A stretch of DNA of 64,000 nt, taken from positions 6,628,496-6,692,495 of the forward strand of contig OW285193.1 in assembly GCA_935421135.1 (NCBI GenBank), read 5' to 3'. The position numbers and the translations under genes were made by a program. How positions within the stretch are numbered: the first letter of the stretch is position 1; each line of letters opens with the position of its first letter. Below, piece after piece: positions 22,905 to 34,288 of the stretch. Source of the DNA: Bugulina stolonifera. Its lineage: Eukaryota; Bryozoa; Gymnolaemata; Cheilostomatida; Bugulidae. The notes under the pieces were generated by a model. It ran no database searches, was not told where the DNA came from, and worked only from the letters and a program-made list of their open reading frames with translations.

Positions 22905-25212
22905 AGTACTACGAAAAATTTAGTTAACTTCAACACCAGACAGGACGCCATGCTCGATCTTATCCTAACCAACATTATAGAGTACAAACCTGCTACGCAA
23001 CTTGCCCCAATATCCAACAATGATCACTGTTGCATTCTCCTCAAGGAAAATGAAGCCCAAATAGAGACTAAATACCAAAAAATTACAAGAAGATTAATAA
23101 CTCCTGAGAGAAAACAGCGTTTTCTCAACAATCTAGCAAAAGAGAACTGGAATGAAGTATTGGACTCAATCACAGTGCATTATAAGGACCAAGCCCTCCA
23201 CAATAAAGTCACTGAATTGCTAGATGTACACTGTCCATACCATACATACAAGACCAGAAAAGATCGACCAGCCTGGATGACACCAATTATAACAAAACTC
23301 ATTCGAGCAAGAGACAAGGCCTACAGAAAGAAATGCCAGGGATGGAAAGTTTTACAAACAATTGTAAAAAGAAGGATCAGAAAGAGCAAACGTGAATATG
23401 TCAGTAACAAAATGAATAAAAAACAAAACACTAAAGAATGGTGGAACATACTGAAGGCACTAACCTATCCAAATAGCAAAAACAACTCCGCACCTGAACC
23501 AATTATTGAGGGAATAAAGCTACCCTACAAATCTTTTTGTGAAAAGATCAACCAACATTATGCTAGTGTTGGAGGAGAACCAATTCGATATTATGATAAT
23601 GCCTACTCTATTCCATCAACAGCAGATACATGTCCATTGCAACCAATCAGTCTAGGAGAAATAAAACTAAGGTTAAACCGACTAAATGTATCAAAGGCTA
23701 CATCTGCAGAAGACTTCCCTACATGGGTGTCCAAGGAAGGTAAAGAAGATATATGTATACCACTTCACAATATCCTGTGCTCCATGCTATCATCCTTAGA
23801 ATTCCATGACAAGTGGAAACGTGCCCAGATTAGCCCGGTTCCTAAGACATCTCATCCATGTAAACTTAAAGACTATCGACCAATATCACTGCTATTTCAT
23901 CTAGGTAAGCTAGCTGAAGACATCATAATAGAGAAAATGAGACACAAGTTACAACTACTCATTGAACCATCACAATATGCTTACCAGCGCAAACTAGGTA
24001 CTGTTGATGCCTTGATTCAGTTGTTGGATGACTACACCTACCAATTAGACCAGCCCAGTACCAAGTACATACAAAGTGCATCACTAGATTTTTCAAAAGC
24101 TTTTGACAAGCTCCAGCCTGCAACACTCATACGTAAAATGGTGGACTATGGTTTCAACTCAAACATTGTGCTATTGATAAAAGACTTCCTGGACAGACGA
24201 ACTCAATGGTGTTAAATATGGTGAAGGTAAATCCAACTACATAAATCTTCATGTAGGATCTCCTCAGGGCACTAAGCTGGGACCTGTGCTGTGGTTAATC
24301 TACTCAAATGATCTTAAGGCAGAAGGATTCCATCACATAAAGTATGCAGATGATACAACATTCTTTGCTGTTGTAAAGAACACGACTAATCACAGCACTA
24401 TGGCACCTGCAATAGAAACAACACAAACTTGGTCTGAGGAGAACAACATGCAGCTAAACACTAACAAAGCTGTTGTTATGAACACCTGCCTATCATATAA
24501 ACATAACTATGGAAATCCAGTAGAAACTGGTGAAGTTAAGCTAATGCCGAGCCCCTACACCAAATTCTTAGGCATAGTCATAGATCACAAACTGTCTTTT
24601 TCAGAGCATATATCACAAATAAAGAACAAATGCAATAGCAGACTCTTCCTGATGAGGAAACTCAAAATTCTAGGTCTAGGTAACAGTGGACTAACTACCT
24701 TCTATATCACTAACATCCGATCGGTTATCTGCTACGCTGCACCAGCATGGTTTAGCTTCCTCTCGAATCATGACAAAATGAAGCTGGAATCGATCCAGAG
24801 AGCGGCTACCAAAGTGATACTACCAGATAAGGAATACGCCGACAGATTAAAAACTTTAGATATGCCTTCACTAACTGATTTTTTATTTAAACTATGTGCC
24901 AACCATTTTAAGTTCATCTGGGAAGAAACAACACACCCGCTTCATAAAAGACTACCTCTAACCTCCAAATATAGCTCCATCAGAAAATCTACCAGGACAA
25001 ATATTCCTTTATATCCAAAAAAATGTCGAACCGAGAAAAGATCAAACAGTTTTTTTAATTATTTTACTACATTTTATAATAACGATTTTATGTACAAAGG
25101 TTGATCTATTTTTAATTTTTATTGTAAACATTTCATTTCTGACCGATTGCGGTACTTTTGAGTGTAGATAAAAATAAAATACTAAATACTAAATACTAAA
25201 TACTAAATACTG
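22905..25212 (+). mobile_element. 5'-truncated CR1/Jockey-like LINE
   Basis: Sequence starts in the end of an endonuclease domain (RQDAMLDLILTN, SNNDHCCIL), runs through a reverse transcriptase, and ends in a tandem ACTAAAT tail at 25179-25212. The 5' end with the catalytic part of the endonuclease is absent, as expected for an incompletely copied LINE. Confidence 0.9.
22914..25104 (+). pseudogene. LINE reverse transcriptase (ORF2) fragment, frameshifted
   Basis: The first frame is open to 24215 and carries DYRPISLL and the block SASLDFSKAFDKL. The second frame, open to 25104, carries GSPQGTKLGPVLW and the catalytic KYADDTTFF. A one-base insertion near 24210 (TGGTGTT) separates them. After the RT core comes the usual C-terminal region with FLGIVIDHKLSF and ICYAAPAW. 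RT of this type copies its RNA at a nicked target. This copy is inactive because it is truncated and frameshifted. Confidence 0.9.
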
Positions 25213-25512
25213 TAATATTATAGGTCCACTTCTTATACAAAATATTGACCAAAGCATAAATTCAGTAGAAAACAGCAGTAAACATGGCAGGTCGACTTTT
25301 GGACTATTATTTACAAAATATATCAGCCAGTATCAAAACTAAATGACTTGTTTTAATGAGATTCTATAAAACTGGACACACGTCTTGTCAATATAATAAT
25401 GGTAATAATACTACTATAATATCTAATTATAACAGTTAATGTACATGTAACTACAAATTCAACAATGGTAATTAGTTAGTATATCTGCAGTCAAATAATT
25501 GATAATAGTAAG

Positions 25513-26223
25513 TAGAGGTGGAATGAGATAGCATTTTTGGATTCGAGACGAGATTCGAGACACTACTTTCAGAAAATTCGAGACGAGACGAGACTGGGTT
25601 TTAGGATTCAAGGGAATTTTCCTAAAAAGTTTGCCAAATTTTATATATATGCATGTTAGAACTCCAATAGTTTCACTTGCTACTCTGTAAACTCTGTATT
25701 TTATCATCATGCATTTCAATAAAAGGTGAACAGGAGGCTGTGAAATATATTGCACATGTATTCCATGTATATTATTACATTGCATGTACGTACATGGGTA
25801 CTAAAATAATAATTTAATTTGAAAAATTAGTATGGAGTTATGTTTCTTTTAATGAAATAATCTCACGAGTAGACAACTTTTAGTAAGGACATGACTTTGC
25901 ATTATGGGAGTGGTAATTGGCAGTCGTTAGTAATTCTGTATGACTTGTAGTGATCGACTAGTAGCTCAGCGTTAGCTGCAATGCTATTACTAGGAAACCA
26001 GTGCTTGGAATGTACATGTAAATAATTTGAATAATAGTTTTCTATTTGATAGATTTATTGTTGATTAGCAATTAATTGTATTATAATTATTAATTTATTA
26101 TAAAAAGTTTTTAGCTGCTATTTGCTTTCCAGTCTCGAATACTAATTGTCATCTTGAGACGACTTTCGAGACAAGACAAGTCGATACAAGACTCGAAAAA
26201 TATTGAGTCTCGTTCCACCTCTA
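25513..26223 (-). mobile_element. hAT-type MITE, copy 2 (inverted)
   Basis: TAGAGGTGGAATGAGA and CGTTCCACCTCTA ends. The interior is the reverse complement of the copies at 12687 and 35404. The flank shows TAATAGTAAG on both sides, but offset by five bases on the right, so the target duplication is unclear. Confidence 0.85.
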
Positions 26224-26556
26224 CATTGTAATAGTAAGGCACCTGGATTAACTGATAAAAAGTGACTGGGTATCATAACTGATGTAATACAGGGTTTTGA
26301 TACATCAATCAGCATATGCATATCATTGAAGGTTTATTTTTGCCACATTAAGTGCCTGTTTAATGCCCACACCAGTGGTCACTAGTAGCTATAGGTTTGG
26401 CCACTACCCACAATATGATTTCACAACACTGTAAAATATCAGGCATACTTGAGTGAGCTATGGGGTTCAAATTTCAGTTTGTTGAGGTTGTGAACCCCAT
26501 TCCTTGTGTAGAAATAGCATTAGTACCTTTCTAGTATGTCATCACTAGAGCCAATA

Positions 26557-26818
26557 AAGGGAAATTTCGAAAAAGACAGTTCGAAACAGGACAGTTAGAA
26601 ACAGGACAGTTAGAAACTGTGTAGATTACATTTAGAAGAACAAAACTTACAGATAATTAATTCTTAATTAATTAGTTTAATTAATTAAAAAAATTACATT
26701 AAAAATAAAAATAGTTGAAATCTGGTGGTTGGGTTTTAGAGTTGGACGTGTCAAACTGTCCGGAGTTGAACTGTCTGGCCTTTGAAACGTCATGTTTCGA
26801 ATTGTCTTTTTCGAAAAA
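26557..26818. mobile_element. Palindromic MITE, TTCGAAAAAGACAGTTCG family
   Basis: Left end TTTCGAAAAAGACAGTTCGA with repeated GAAACAGGACAGTT; right end TTTCGAATTGTCTTTTTCGA. The AT-rich centre has TTAATTAATT runs. Copies: 54871-55176 and 58397-58671. Confidence 0.8.
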
Positions 26819-27646
26819 TCACATATTCACTAGAACCAGTATCTACTATTAACGTGTTAATGCCATTGTTTTCCTCCTACTTTAATGACCTCCAGAGCTG
26901 TAAAAACATCAGTTGAATGCGAGATCAGATTTAAATTGATTGAGAAAAATTTAATTCATTGGGCAGACTCAACTCTATGCCTTGCAATTTTTACTTTCTC
27001 TGTACTCTTGTATTTCTTTTGAGGTCAAGTACAAGGAGTTTGCTAATCATGCATGCAAAGATTATAATAATTATTGTGACATAATATTATAATTTTGCAT
27101 GCATGATTACTTACAGTAAAACTAATATTGTTTTTGATGATGCCTACTAGCTGTACAGATATTCTTCATACAAATAAACTATGGGTTGGGAATAATATAT
27201 TCATGTCGCAATTCATCGAAATTTGGTGAACATTTTCTGCTCTGACCAACAAAAAAACTTTCGCAATTAGAACACTGAAAGCTGAATGTGACATAATTAT
27301 GCAGCCCATATCAAGCTAAAAGAAATACAATATCCATTTCCCAAATATGCCAATGCACTTTGTCGTCATTTTAGCAGGTCTTCTAAAAATACCATAATTA
27401 TTTATATGTAGTACAATCATGTTGCACTTTATTTTAAAATAACTACCACTACTATGTGTTATTGGGATAGAAACTATAGAAGTAGTGTGATTCATTATTG
27501 ATGAATAATTAAAGTTCAGGCATTGTTAACGGCCGAGGGTTAGTTGTCCAAGACTTGTCTTCTCCTGGTCATTTCAATGTTTGCTGCTTGAGTTGTCTTC
27601 TCCTGCATTGAGGAAAATTTTTTAGTAACATTAGTATTGCTTAGAT

Positions 27647-27720
27647 CAGGGGTTCTCAATGGGAGTCTAACAGCCCCCAGAGGGCCACAGCAAACTGTCA
27701 GGGGGCCACCACCCACCAAA
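27647..27720 (+). mobile_element. hAT-like terminus CAGGGGTTCTCAA
   Basis: CAGGGGTTCTCAATGGG followed by a C/G-rich subterminal stretch is typical of hAT ends. The matching other end was not found. Confidence 0.45.
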
Positions 27721-27920
27721 TAGGCAATATATTATTTGCTGTACAGTATAAATAATATCAAATATGAATATATTAATATTGAATATTAAGAATAGGGTGC
27801 TAGGGGTTTGACCATTTTTTATACATGTATATGATACTGTTTTAAGCAAAGAATTTGTTTTCTGCAAATTTGCACATTTGTACTATAAGCAATTTTAGCG
27901 CAATAAAACAGATCAACTGC

Positions 27921-27944
27921 ACATGTTCATGTACATGAACATGT
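27921..27944. repeat. 24-bp perfect palindrome
   Basis: The half-site ACATGTTCATGT is followed by its exact reverse complement. It is one of the strongest examples of the TACATGTA-type palindromes scattered through the window. Confidence 0.9.
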
Positions 27945-28044
27945 TGCATAGGTGTACATGTACGTACATGTATAATGGGAGAGAAAGTCTAGGCACACCT
28001 GTATTGGCAGAGTAATAATACATGTATGTTTTTTCCCACCAAAG

Positions 28045-28193
28045 TAGCACATGTGACTTGCGGAAAACCAGACATCATTGAATGGGGAGATAACTCTTAT
28101 ATACTTTGTAACATCGACTGCAAGTATAGTAGTGATGAGATGAGATGGTATTTTTTGATGAAAAACATACACATTGCATGTGCTGGTACATGA
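28045..28193 (+). pseudogene. Ig-like exon remnant
   Basis: It opens in phase 1 after TTTTTTCCCACCAAAG and is open for about 48 codons to TGA 28191. Motifs are VTCGKPDIIEWGDNSY, then LCNIDC, then EMRWYF, resembling the B-strand Cys and C-strand Trp of an immunoglobulin fold. There is no C-terminal half or donor site. A decayed copy lies at 5247. Isolated remnant or fragment of a larger receptor family; the Ig call is by pattern only. Confidence 0.4.
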
Positions 28194-28604
28194 TTGTGCA
28201 GTCATGTACGGATTCTTACATAATTATGCTATCCAATGCAGTAGATAAATAAAGGAAATATACACATCAATATCATTTATATGGGTTGCATAATAAGGAT
28301 GTGAATATTTTTATATTGGAAAGTATTGCAGTAACAAGAACTATGTACATGTACATGGGTACAATGTGTAAAAGTGCATGTACATGTAAATGTATTTCTC
28401 AATAACTATAGCTCTAGTTACTGTATGCCAATTGGTATACAGTAACTAGATGCTAAGGCACACACTCTTTGGATGATAGATAAAGCGCAGAAAAGTGAAA
28501 CTGATTTTTATTTCTCAGTTTCTCTCACCCAAGCGATACATTAAGTGCACCACATCCCCCTTCATGCAGGAGGGAGCTTCGGCGCCCCTCCTGCGCCGCT
28601 ACCC

Positions 28605-28915
28605 TCAACCAGTCCAGCTCTGGCCGCCTCAACTTTATTAAGAAAGTTACCCCCCTGTTAGTTCAAGCTTTCAGAGATTATGTTGGCAGTGGGGCAAAGT
28701 TGATTCAACACATTGATGCTCTCCCTATAAGCACTGTAGAGTGTGAGAGATGATTTAGTGGAATGAATCTGATAATGATTTCTCATAGGGCTAGTATGTT
28801 AGTTTCTACACTTGCATCTAATCTCTTTATTGCTACCTTTGGTCCTGCACTTAGCCAATTTCATATTCATGCGCTGAACATTTGTGTTGGTCATTTCAAA
28901 CAATTTAAACTTTAG
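28605..28915 (+). pseudogene. hAT transposase C-terminal (dimerisation) fragment
   Basis: The reading frame ends at TAG 28913. It shows LPISTVECER, then FSGMNLIMISHRASM, then FGPALSQFHIHA, the layout of the hAT C-terminal dimerisation region. A TGA at 28751 interrupts it between ER and FSG. There is no BED zinc finger or catalytic core nearby, so it is a dead fragment. Confidence 0.75.
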
Positions 28916-29559
28916 TTCTCACCAAAGAATATGGTTCAATACCACTCATCTAAACAGAAATGTAGATATACATGTAACTATTATATTTATTAAATGTTTG
29001 TTTACACACAGAGAAGAGGAGTTAATAAAAATAATTTGATGTAAAAACACTTTATTGATGAGCTACTTCTTTGAATTTAGCCAGATAGCGAAAGTCATGT
29101 AATATTGATACGTTCCTGTAAAAATTTTTTACACTTTAAGCCCTGCATACCATGTACATAGCAAACCATGTACATGTACATACATGGAGCATACTAATAT
29201 ATTATATAGCATACCATGTAGGCCCATATGTACATAGCATGCTGTGTTCATAGTACATGTATATTCATATTATTTTGTGCTGTCTTTCATGTATCCTCAT
29301 ACCTAACCTTGATAATATGAGTGCTTCCAGCACCACTGACGAAGTAAAATCGATAAATGGGTAGACAATTGAGGTCTGTTTATCATGTTGACTTGGTCAA
29401 AGTGAAAATCACAAGTCATTCAGAGTTTCAAGACAAGTCAAGTAACATTGATGTGCAAATCTAAGTCAAGTCAACAAGTTGGCAAGTCCAAGTCAAGTTA
29501 ACACTTGGCAAGTCAACTGAAACCTATGATTTGGACCCAGCTCTGGTAAGGTATATTGT

Positions 29560-30040
29560 AATGTACACAAGAGTGCTGACCCGATAGCGCAGGTGTGAGA
29601 AGAATCTATGAGTGGTGCTGGGTCTTCTATATTACATATAGAGTGAACAGTACTTGTGGCTATAGTGGTTAGCCAAGACAACCCATAGGTCCCGCGTCAA
29701 TGCTTCGACCATAATTCTTGAGAAAGAGTATGTTCAGTCCTAGTAGATAGTTCGGGCATCAAGGTCCAATGGGACCAAGTCGAGCTGGAACTGATCTTAG
29801 CTATGAAAGAAGACTCTGTATAAGTAGTACAGATGTGTCTTTATTGTGATCCAAGCATCAACTGACAGTACAATGAAAAAGCACACACTTTATATACTAT
29901 TGCGTTTCCGGTAAAAGGACGACGTAGCATCGTCCAGAAATTGCACAACAAGATGTCTGCCATGAGGACGAGGCCCGACCTACATGTAATTGGGGTCGGC
30001 CCTTTACAAAAGACGCTTAAAATGATATAAATCATATGCA
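29560..30040 (+). mobile_element. GTAATG dispersed repeat (LTR-like), forward copy
   Basis: Shares blocks with 43285 and 45140: CTATGAGTGGT near the start, GAGAAAGAG, then a TATAAG box, GATGTGTCTTTATT, ACTTTATATA, and GTAAAAGGACGACGTAG. The order of a TATA-like box and a short transcribed region resembles an LTR. No internal gag/pol sequence is adjacent. Confidence 0.55.
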
Positions 30041-30193
30041 AAATTATTTGTAACCAAATCTGAGACCTTGGCCTCCATTACATAGGTATACTATGTACAT
30101 ATTAATTTACCTGTTATAATAAATAAGGCTCAATATAAATAATATCGATGTTGCCTTCTCTATGTACGTCTATGTGTACGTGTACACGTACAA

Positions 30194-30255
30194 GTACACG
30201 TACACGTGCACGTGCACGTGCACGTACACGTGCACGTACACGTACACGTACATGC
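30194..30255. repeat. 62-bp alternating purine-pyrimidine tract
   Basis: Unbroken R-Y alternation made of GTACAC, GTGCAC and CGTACA steps. Sequences of this type can adopt Z-DNA or cruciforms under supercoiling. It lies between two copies of the dispersed repeat. Confidence 0.9.
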
Positions 30256-30299
30256 TCATGTACATGTACATTCTCAAGATTTATTTTATTCTATCCTAT

Positions 30300-30425
30300 A
30301 GGTCATACACGGTAAATACCATACGAGTACTGTTCACTATTTATGTAATTAGGAAGCAAGTCTAGTCGACCACTCCTAGGCTCTTCCTACCCCCATACTA
30401 TCGTACTAGTGCGCCCAAAACAGTG
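30300..30425 (-). mobile_element. GTAATG dispersed repeat, reverse fragment
   Basis: Its reverse complement contains GGAAGAGCCTAGGAGTGGTC and AGTGAACAGTACT, matching 7755-7880. It forms an inverted pair with the copy at 29560. Confidence 0.6.
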
Positions 30426-30982
30426 CAGTATTCAGGTATGCAGCTTGCTTTGTACAATACTACATCATCTTTGCCATTTTATTAACCTATCGCTAACAGA
30501 AAACACCAAAACGAGAAACATTTTGTATATGTTGTGTAAATCACCAGGAAGTCAAATTTACAGCAGGAGTTGTGATCTTGTGACTAAAGTATGAGAGATA
30601 TATGGATAAACCATAGATAAATGTGTGAAGGCAACTCCTAATAAATAGACAAATGCTGATTGGTCAATGTATGATAATGTTAGCCATACACTAGCCCTTC
30701 TCAGGTCGACATTCATTCCGAGGAAAACGACTGGGAACAAACGATTGAAATTCAAAACTCTCTGTTTTCATAGAAACACTGGTCGTCTGCTAGTATTTAG
30801 TAGACTTGTACTAACCAAAGGAGTGTGATTGCAGACAGAACAAGCAGTCATCTTTGCTTCAATTTGAGCAATGGAAAATTTTGCCAAAGCAGTTTCATTT
30901 TTCATATGCATGTATTAATACATGTGATGATATAGAACCCTTTTCATAATCTTAATCAGACAACAACTTGAATTCAAGGAGA

Positions 30983-32100
30983 ATGGCAGTTGGACAAAGA
31001 CAAAGAGCGAAGGCCAAACAGTCTGATAGTGAAGGTAGGGTTTTAAATATATGCATCTATTTTATAATTTAGTAAACTTGGTTGGTGGGGCCAATATGAG
31101 AATTCCCCCATAACCCATCCCTTGGCGCCATCTTGTCCTACTATCTCCATCTCCCTAAGCAGGAGACAAGCTCAAAATGTTTTGCAAAGTCATCATTGTT
31201 TATTATAGCATCCCCCAGCTATTTATAACATTCAATGTCATGCAAGAGTTAATTCACTAGTAATATGCTTGTTGAGCTAAAGAAAAAGGTCCCACTTGAA
31301 AGAAAAGGAAACCCACATAAACTTTTACTTTAAAAAATTTTTCATTACATAACTATAACTATAAACACATGACGGGTCAGTTTAATTTTGCTTTACAGTT
31401 TAACTCTATTGTCAATAACAGTTAACTTAGGCAGCATAGACATGTTGGGCCGTGTCTGACTCACATCATGTTATCATTACAGATGGCTATAATGATAGTG
31501 ATTCGCCAGAATACAGGAGAGAAATGCGAACACTGACTAAAAAGCATGAAGAAGAAATTAAGCGCATAAAAGAGGTAAGGAATTTGCAAGCAGCGAATTC
31601 TACCTCGAATAATTGCGATGTGGTTTCAATTTAAATGGGATACCACTGCTTCAAGTCACACAGTCATGTGACAATAATAATGACCAACTTCAGTCATAAG
31701 CTAATATATCATAATCAACCAATGTTATAGACAACATGACAGATGGCATTCTATTTTTAGGAGAATAAGAGCCGAGCTTGTAAACTGGCAACAGGGACTG
31801 GCACAATAATTGGAGGAAAAGTAGGAGCAGTGACAGGGGGGGGCAGCACTGGCAGTAGGGACTGGAGCAGTACCAGTAGGGGCTGGTACAGCAGGGACTG
31901 GAGCAGTAGCAGTAGCAGCTGGTGCAGCAGGGTCTGGAACAGCAGCAGTAGCAGCTGGTGCAGCAGGGTCTGGAGCAGCAGCAGTAGGGACTGGATCAAC
32001 AGTAATAGCGACAGTGTTGTCAGTAGTTGATGGACCCATTGCTGTTGGAGCTATAGTAGGAGCCGCTGTCGGATATGGTGTCTTTTGGCTGTTTTGGTAA
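30983..32100 (+). CDS. Paralogue of the small Gly/Ala-tail protein, frameshifted in poly(G)
   Basis: The exons are 30983-31034, 31483-31574 and 31761-32100. The start context TTGAATTCAAGGAGAATGG and the intron phases (1, 0) match the gene at 7433. Exon 2 is a charged helix (DSDSPEYRREMRTL, HEEEIKRIKE). Exon 3 starts ENKSRACKLATGTG and should continue as a Gly/Ala/Val-rich tail ending FWLFW before TAA 32098. As written, a run of 8 G at about 31837-31844 shifts the frame, so the literal reading ends at 32030 after 137 residues, with a Ser/Trp-rich tail. One G fewer gives 160 residues with the family tail. Donors here are normal GT. Either a recent pseudogene, a polymorphic run or a sequencing error. 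AATAAA is at 32681. Confidence 0.65.
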
Positions 32101-33350
32101 ATGATGCTGAGACTCAAGCTGTAATATGATACTCATATGCTTTTGCCTTCGGTTTTACCTATATCTTTGCTGTTCTTTTTTTGCCTTTGATTTTGCGCTC
32201 CTGAATGTATTATTATGCTATATACTCATGTGCTTGTGATTACATATCTTGGTGATTCATATATAACACTATATTATATATTAAACTTATAATTTACCCC
32301 TGTCTCTATATCTGATTAAAAATATACCATTACATGATTGTGTAATTGATGTCCTACATGCATCTATTACTCATTATTGTGGCAAATGTTGTCCACTAAA
32401 ACATTAACGCAGGTCTATTGGAGCCTTGGAATTGTGTTGTTCTTTAAATTACTAGTTGTTATATCCCTATTTGTGGAGCACTACCTTTTGATTATACTCG
32501 TTCTACATCAGTGTTCTAAGTAGAACAAATGTGGTGGCACACTGTGCATGCAATCTTAGGGCATTCGTATAGGTTGTTCTTCCTTATTTAAAGCAGGACA
32601 AAACAAGGCAAGACAACTTTTAATAATAATTGTGATGGGACTGAAACCTGAGTCTATTTATGCTTTTCAATACCATCAATAATAAACCATCACATAAATT
32701 ACTAGAGGATATAATCTCTATAACTGCTATGTTGGGAGTTGTGGGAGGATGAGTCAAGAGGGGGACAATCAGAGACTTACCTTTTACGATATGACTTACT
32801 TATACTAACTTCTCACTTACCTTAATTAGCTTCTACTTCTGCTTTGTATAAATGGATAATTCCAATTATGGGTGTCAATGTTCAATGAATATTACAGAAT
32901 GCGGGGTTCGTCAGGAGATCCGAACAGTCAAGGATATACGGAGATACTATAGAAAGATATGGGAATAAATCCAAGGAAGACAATACTGGTTGACTCCGAA
33001 GGGGGTATCACTGTAGGTCAGTAGGAATAATTCGGTCGCCCTTGAAGAATGGGTCAGTTTAGGGAAGCTCACCGAGCAGGCAATGCACATAAGCCAATAC
33101 ACAATTATTAGAAGTTACTATGACTAATTTACATTTGTACGCAGGTATTTTCTCAAGCCCTCAACTAAATTACGATGAGTATGTCAAGAGTAACACTATG
33201 ACTATACTAATTCAATTACCCAATTATACACTTTTGTATATCTATATTTGAATTGATTACAATTATCCACTTTTCTTAGAACTATCACTTAATCCAATTA
33301 GCACGTCTATCTAATCACAATACTACTAATGTATATCTATATATAATACA
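32101..33350. other. 3' UTR and intergenic, no gene seen
   Basis: Likely 3' UTR of the gene above up to the AATAAA at 32681. The rest is AT-rich, with a more GC-rich patch at about 32890-33080 whose nature I do not recognise. Confidence 0.4.
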
Positions 33351-33354
33351 CAAT

Positions 33355-33400
33355 CTGCATACAGTACACTGTTTCGGTGTTTAACACCTCATCAGTGCAG
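33355..33400 (-). ncRNA. Hammerhead ribozyme, type I, copy 1
   Basis: On the minus strand: stem I CTGCA, core CTGATGA, stem II GGTGT-TAA-ACACC, GAAA, stem III ACAGT-GT-ACTGT, cleavage triplet GTA, then TGCAG closing stem I. All conserved core bases are present. The predicted cut is between plus-strand bases 33360 and 33359. The very short stem III loop is typical of retrozyme hammerheads, which often work as dimers. Confidence 0.9.
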
Positions 33401-33603
33401 CTCAGAGATATGCCTGGGAGAACACCTTAGCAATACTGTATATTTACAGCAAAGCGTATTTAAAAGGTGTGAAATCCACTGAACCAAAGTTCTCAAGCTG
33501 CCAGAGACAGCGAGAATTGCGTAATGCCACCAGTTCAGTGTATCTCCCAGGTAAAGTGCTCAAGAAATTGGTATTGCTACCAATTTCGAGCGTAATACTC
33601 AAT

Positions 33604-33649
33604 CTGCATACAGTGTACTGTTTCGGTGTTTAACACCTCATCAGTGCAG
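33604..33649 (-). ncRNA. Hammerhead ribozyme, type I, copy 2
   Basis: Same core and stems I and II as copy 1. The stem III loop is AC instead of GT, with pairing kept. It lies exactly 249 bases after copy 1, so cleavage at both would release a unit-length RNA. Confidence 0.9.
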
Positions 33650-33852
33650 CTCAGAGATATGCCTGGGAGAACACCTTAGCAATACTGTATATTTACAGCA
33701 AAGCGTATTTAAAAGGTGTGAAATCCACTGAACCAAAGTTCTCAAGCTGCCAGAGACAGCGAGAATTGCGTAATGCCACCAGTTCAGTGTATCTCCCAGG
33801 TAAAGTGCTCAAGAAATTGGTATTGCTACCAATTTCGAGCGTAATACTCAAT

Positions 33853-33898
33853 CTGCATACAGTGTACTGTTTCGGTGTTTAACACCTCATCAGTGCAG
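33853..33898 (-). ncRNA. Hammerhead ribozyme, type I, copy 3
   Basis: Identical to copy 2 in core and stems, 249 bases further on. It belongs to the partial third unit. Confidence 0.9.
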
Positions 33899-33966
33899 CT
33901 CAGAGATATGCCTGGGAGAACACCTTAGCAATACTGTATATTTACAGCAAAGCGTATTTAAAAGGT

Positions 33967-33988
33967 GTACGTATACATGTATACGTAC
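33967..33988. repeat. 22-bp perfect palindrome at array end
   Basis: GTACGTATACA followed by its exact inverse, overlapping the last bases of the retrozyme array. Confidence 0.9.
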
Positions 33989-34288
33989 AGAAATATATAT
34001 CGATATAATACAACAAGAAACCTTCTTAAAGAATACGAATCAATCAATATACGAGATACCAAAATAATAATCAGCAACTTGTTACTACTGTTACAACCAA
34101 TTACCAAGTAAGTACATAAAAAATTATTGCACTAAAATATTGTCAGGTGTTAAGGGAGCTTCTATTTCAATTTAGATATAATTTCATTGGCTAGCTAAGA
34201 AAAACACTGTGTATTCCATAATGTGATAGAAAGTTAGTCTATATATTATAATAATATATATCTGGGTGAGGCTATAATATTGTTTTTT

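Larger units (their letters stand above)
33351..33968 (-). mobile_element. Retrozyme-like array, 249-bp units with hammerhead ribozymes
   Basis: Nearly identical units start at 33351, 33600 and 33849; the third is partial, giving about 2.5 copies. Each carries a minus-strand type I hammerhead at its start. Animal retrozymes are known as short tandem repeats with type I hammerheads that yield small circular RNAs and move non-autonomously. Unit size and structure fit this class. No protein is encoded. Confidence 0.85.

Noticed and set aside
31830..32030. Ser/Trp-rich frame as a genuine novel protein tail
   Set aside because: The alternative frame gives the family-specific hydrophobic tail seen in the paralogue, so the Ser/Trp reading is more likely a frameshift product.
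33351..33968. CRISPR-like array
   Set aside because: The units are 249 bp, nearly identical throughout, with no unique spacers, and carry hammerhead ribozymes in a eukaryotic context.
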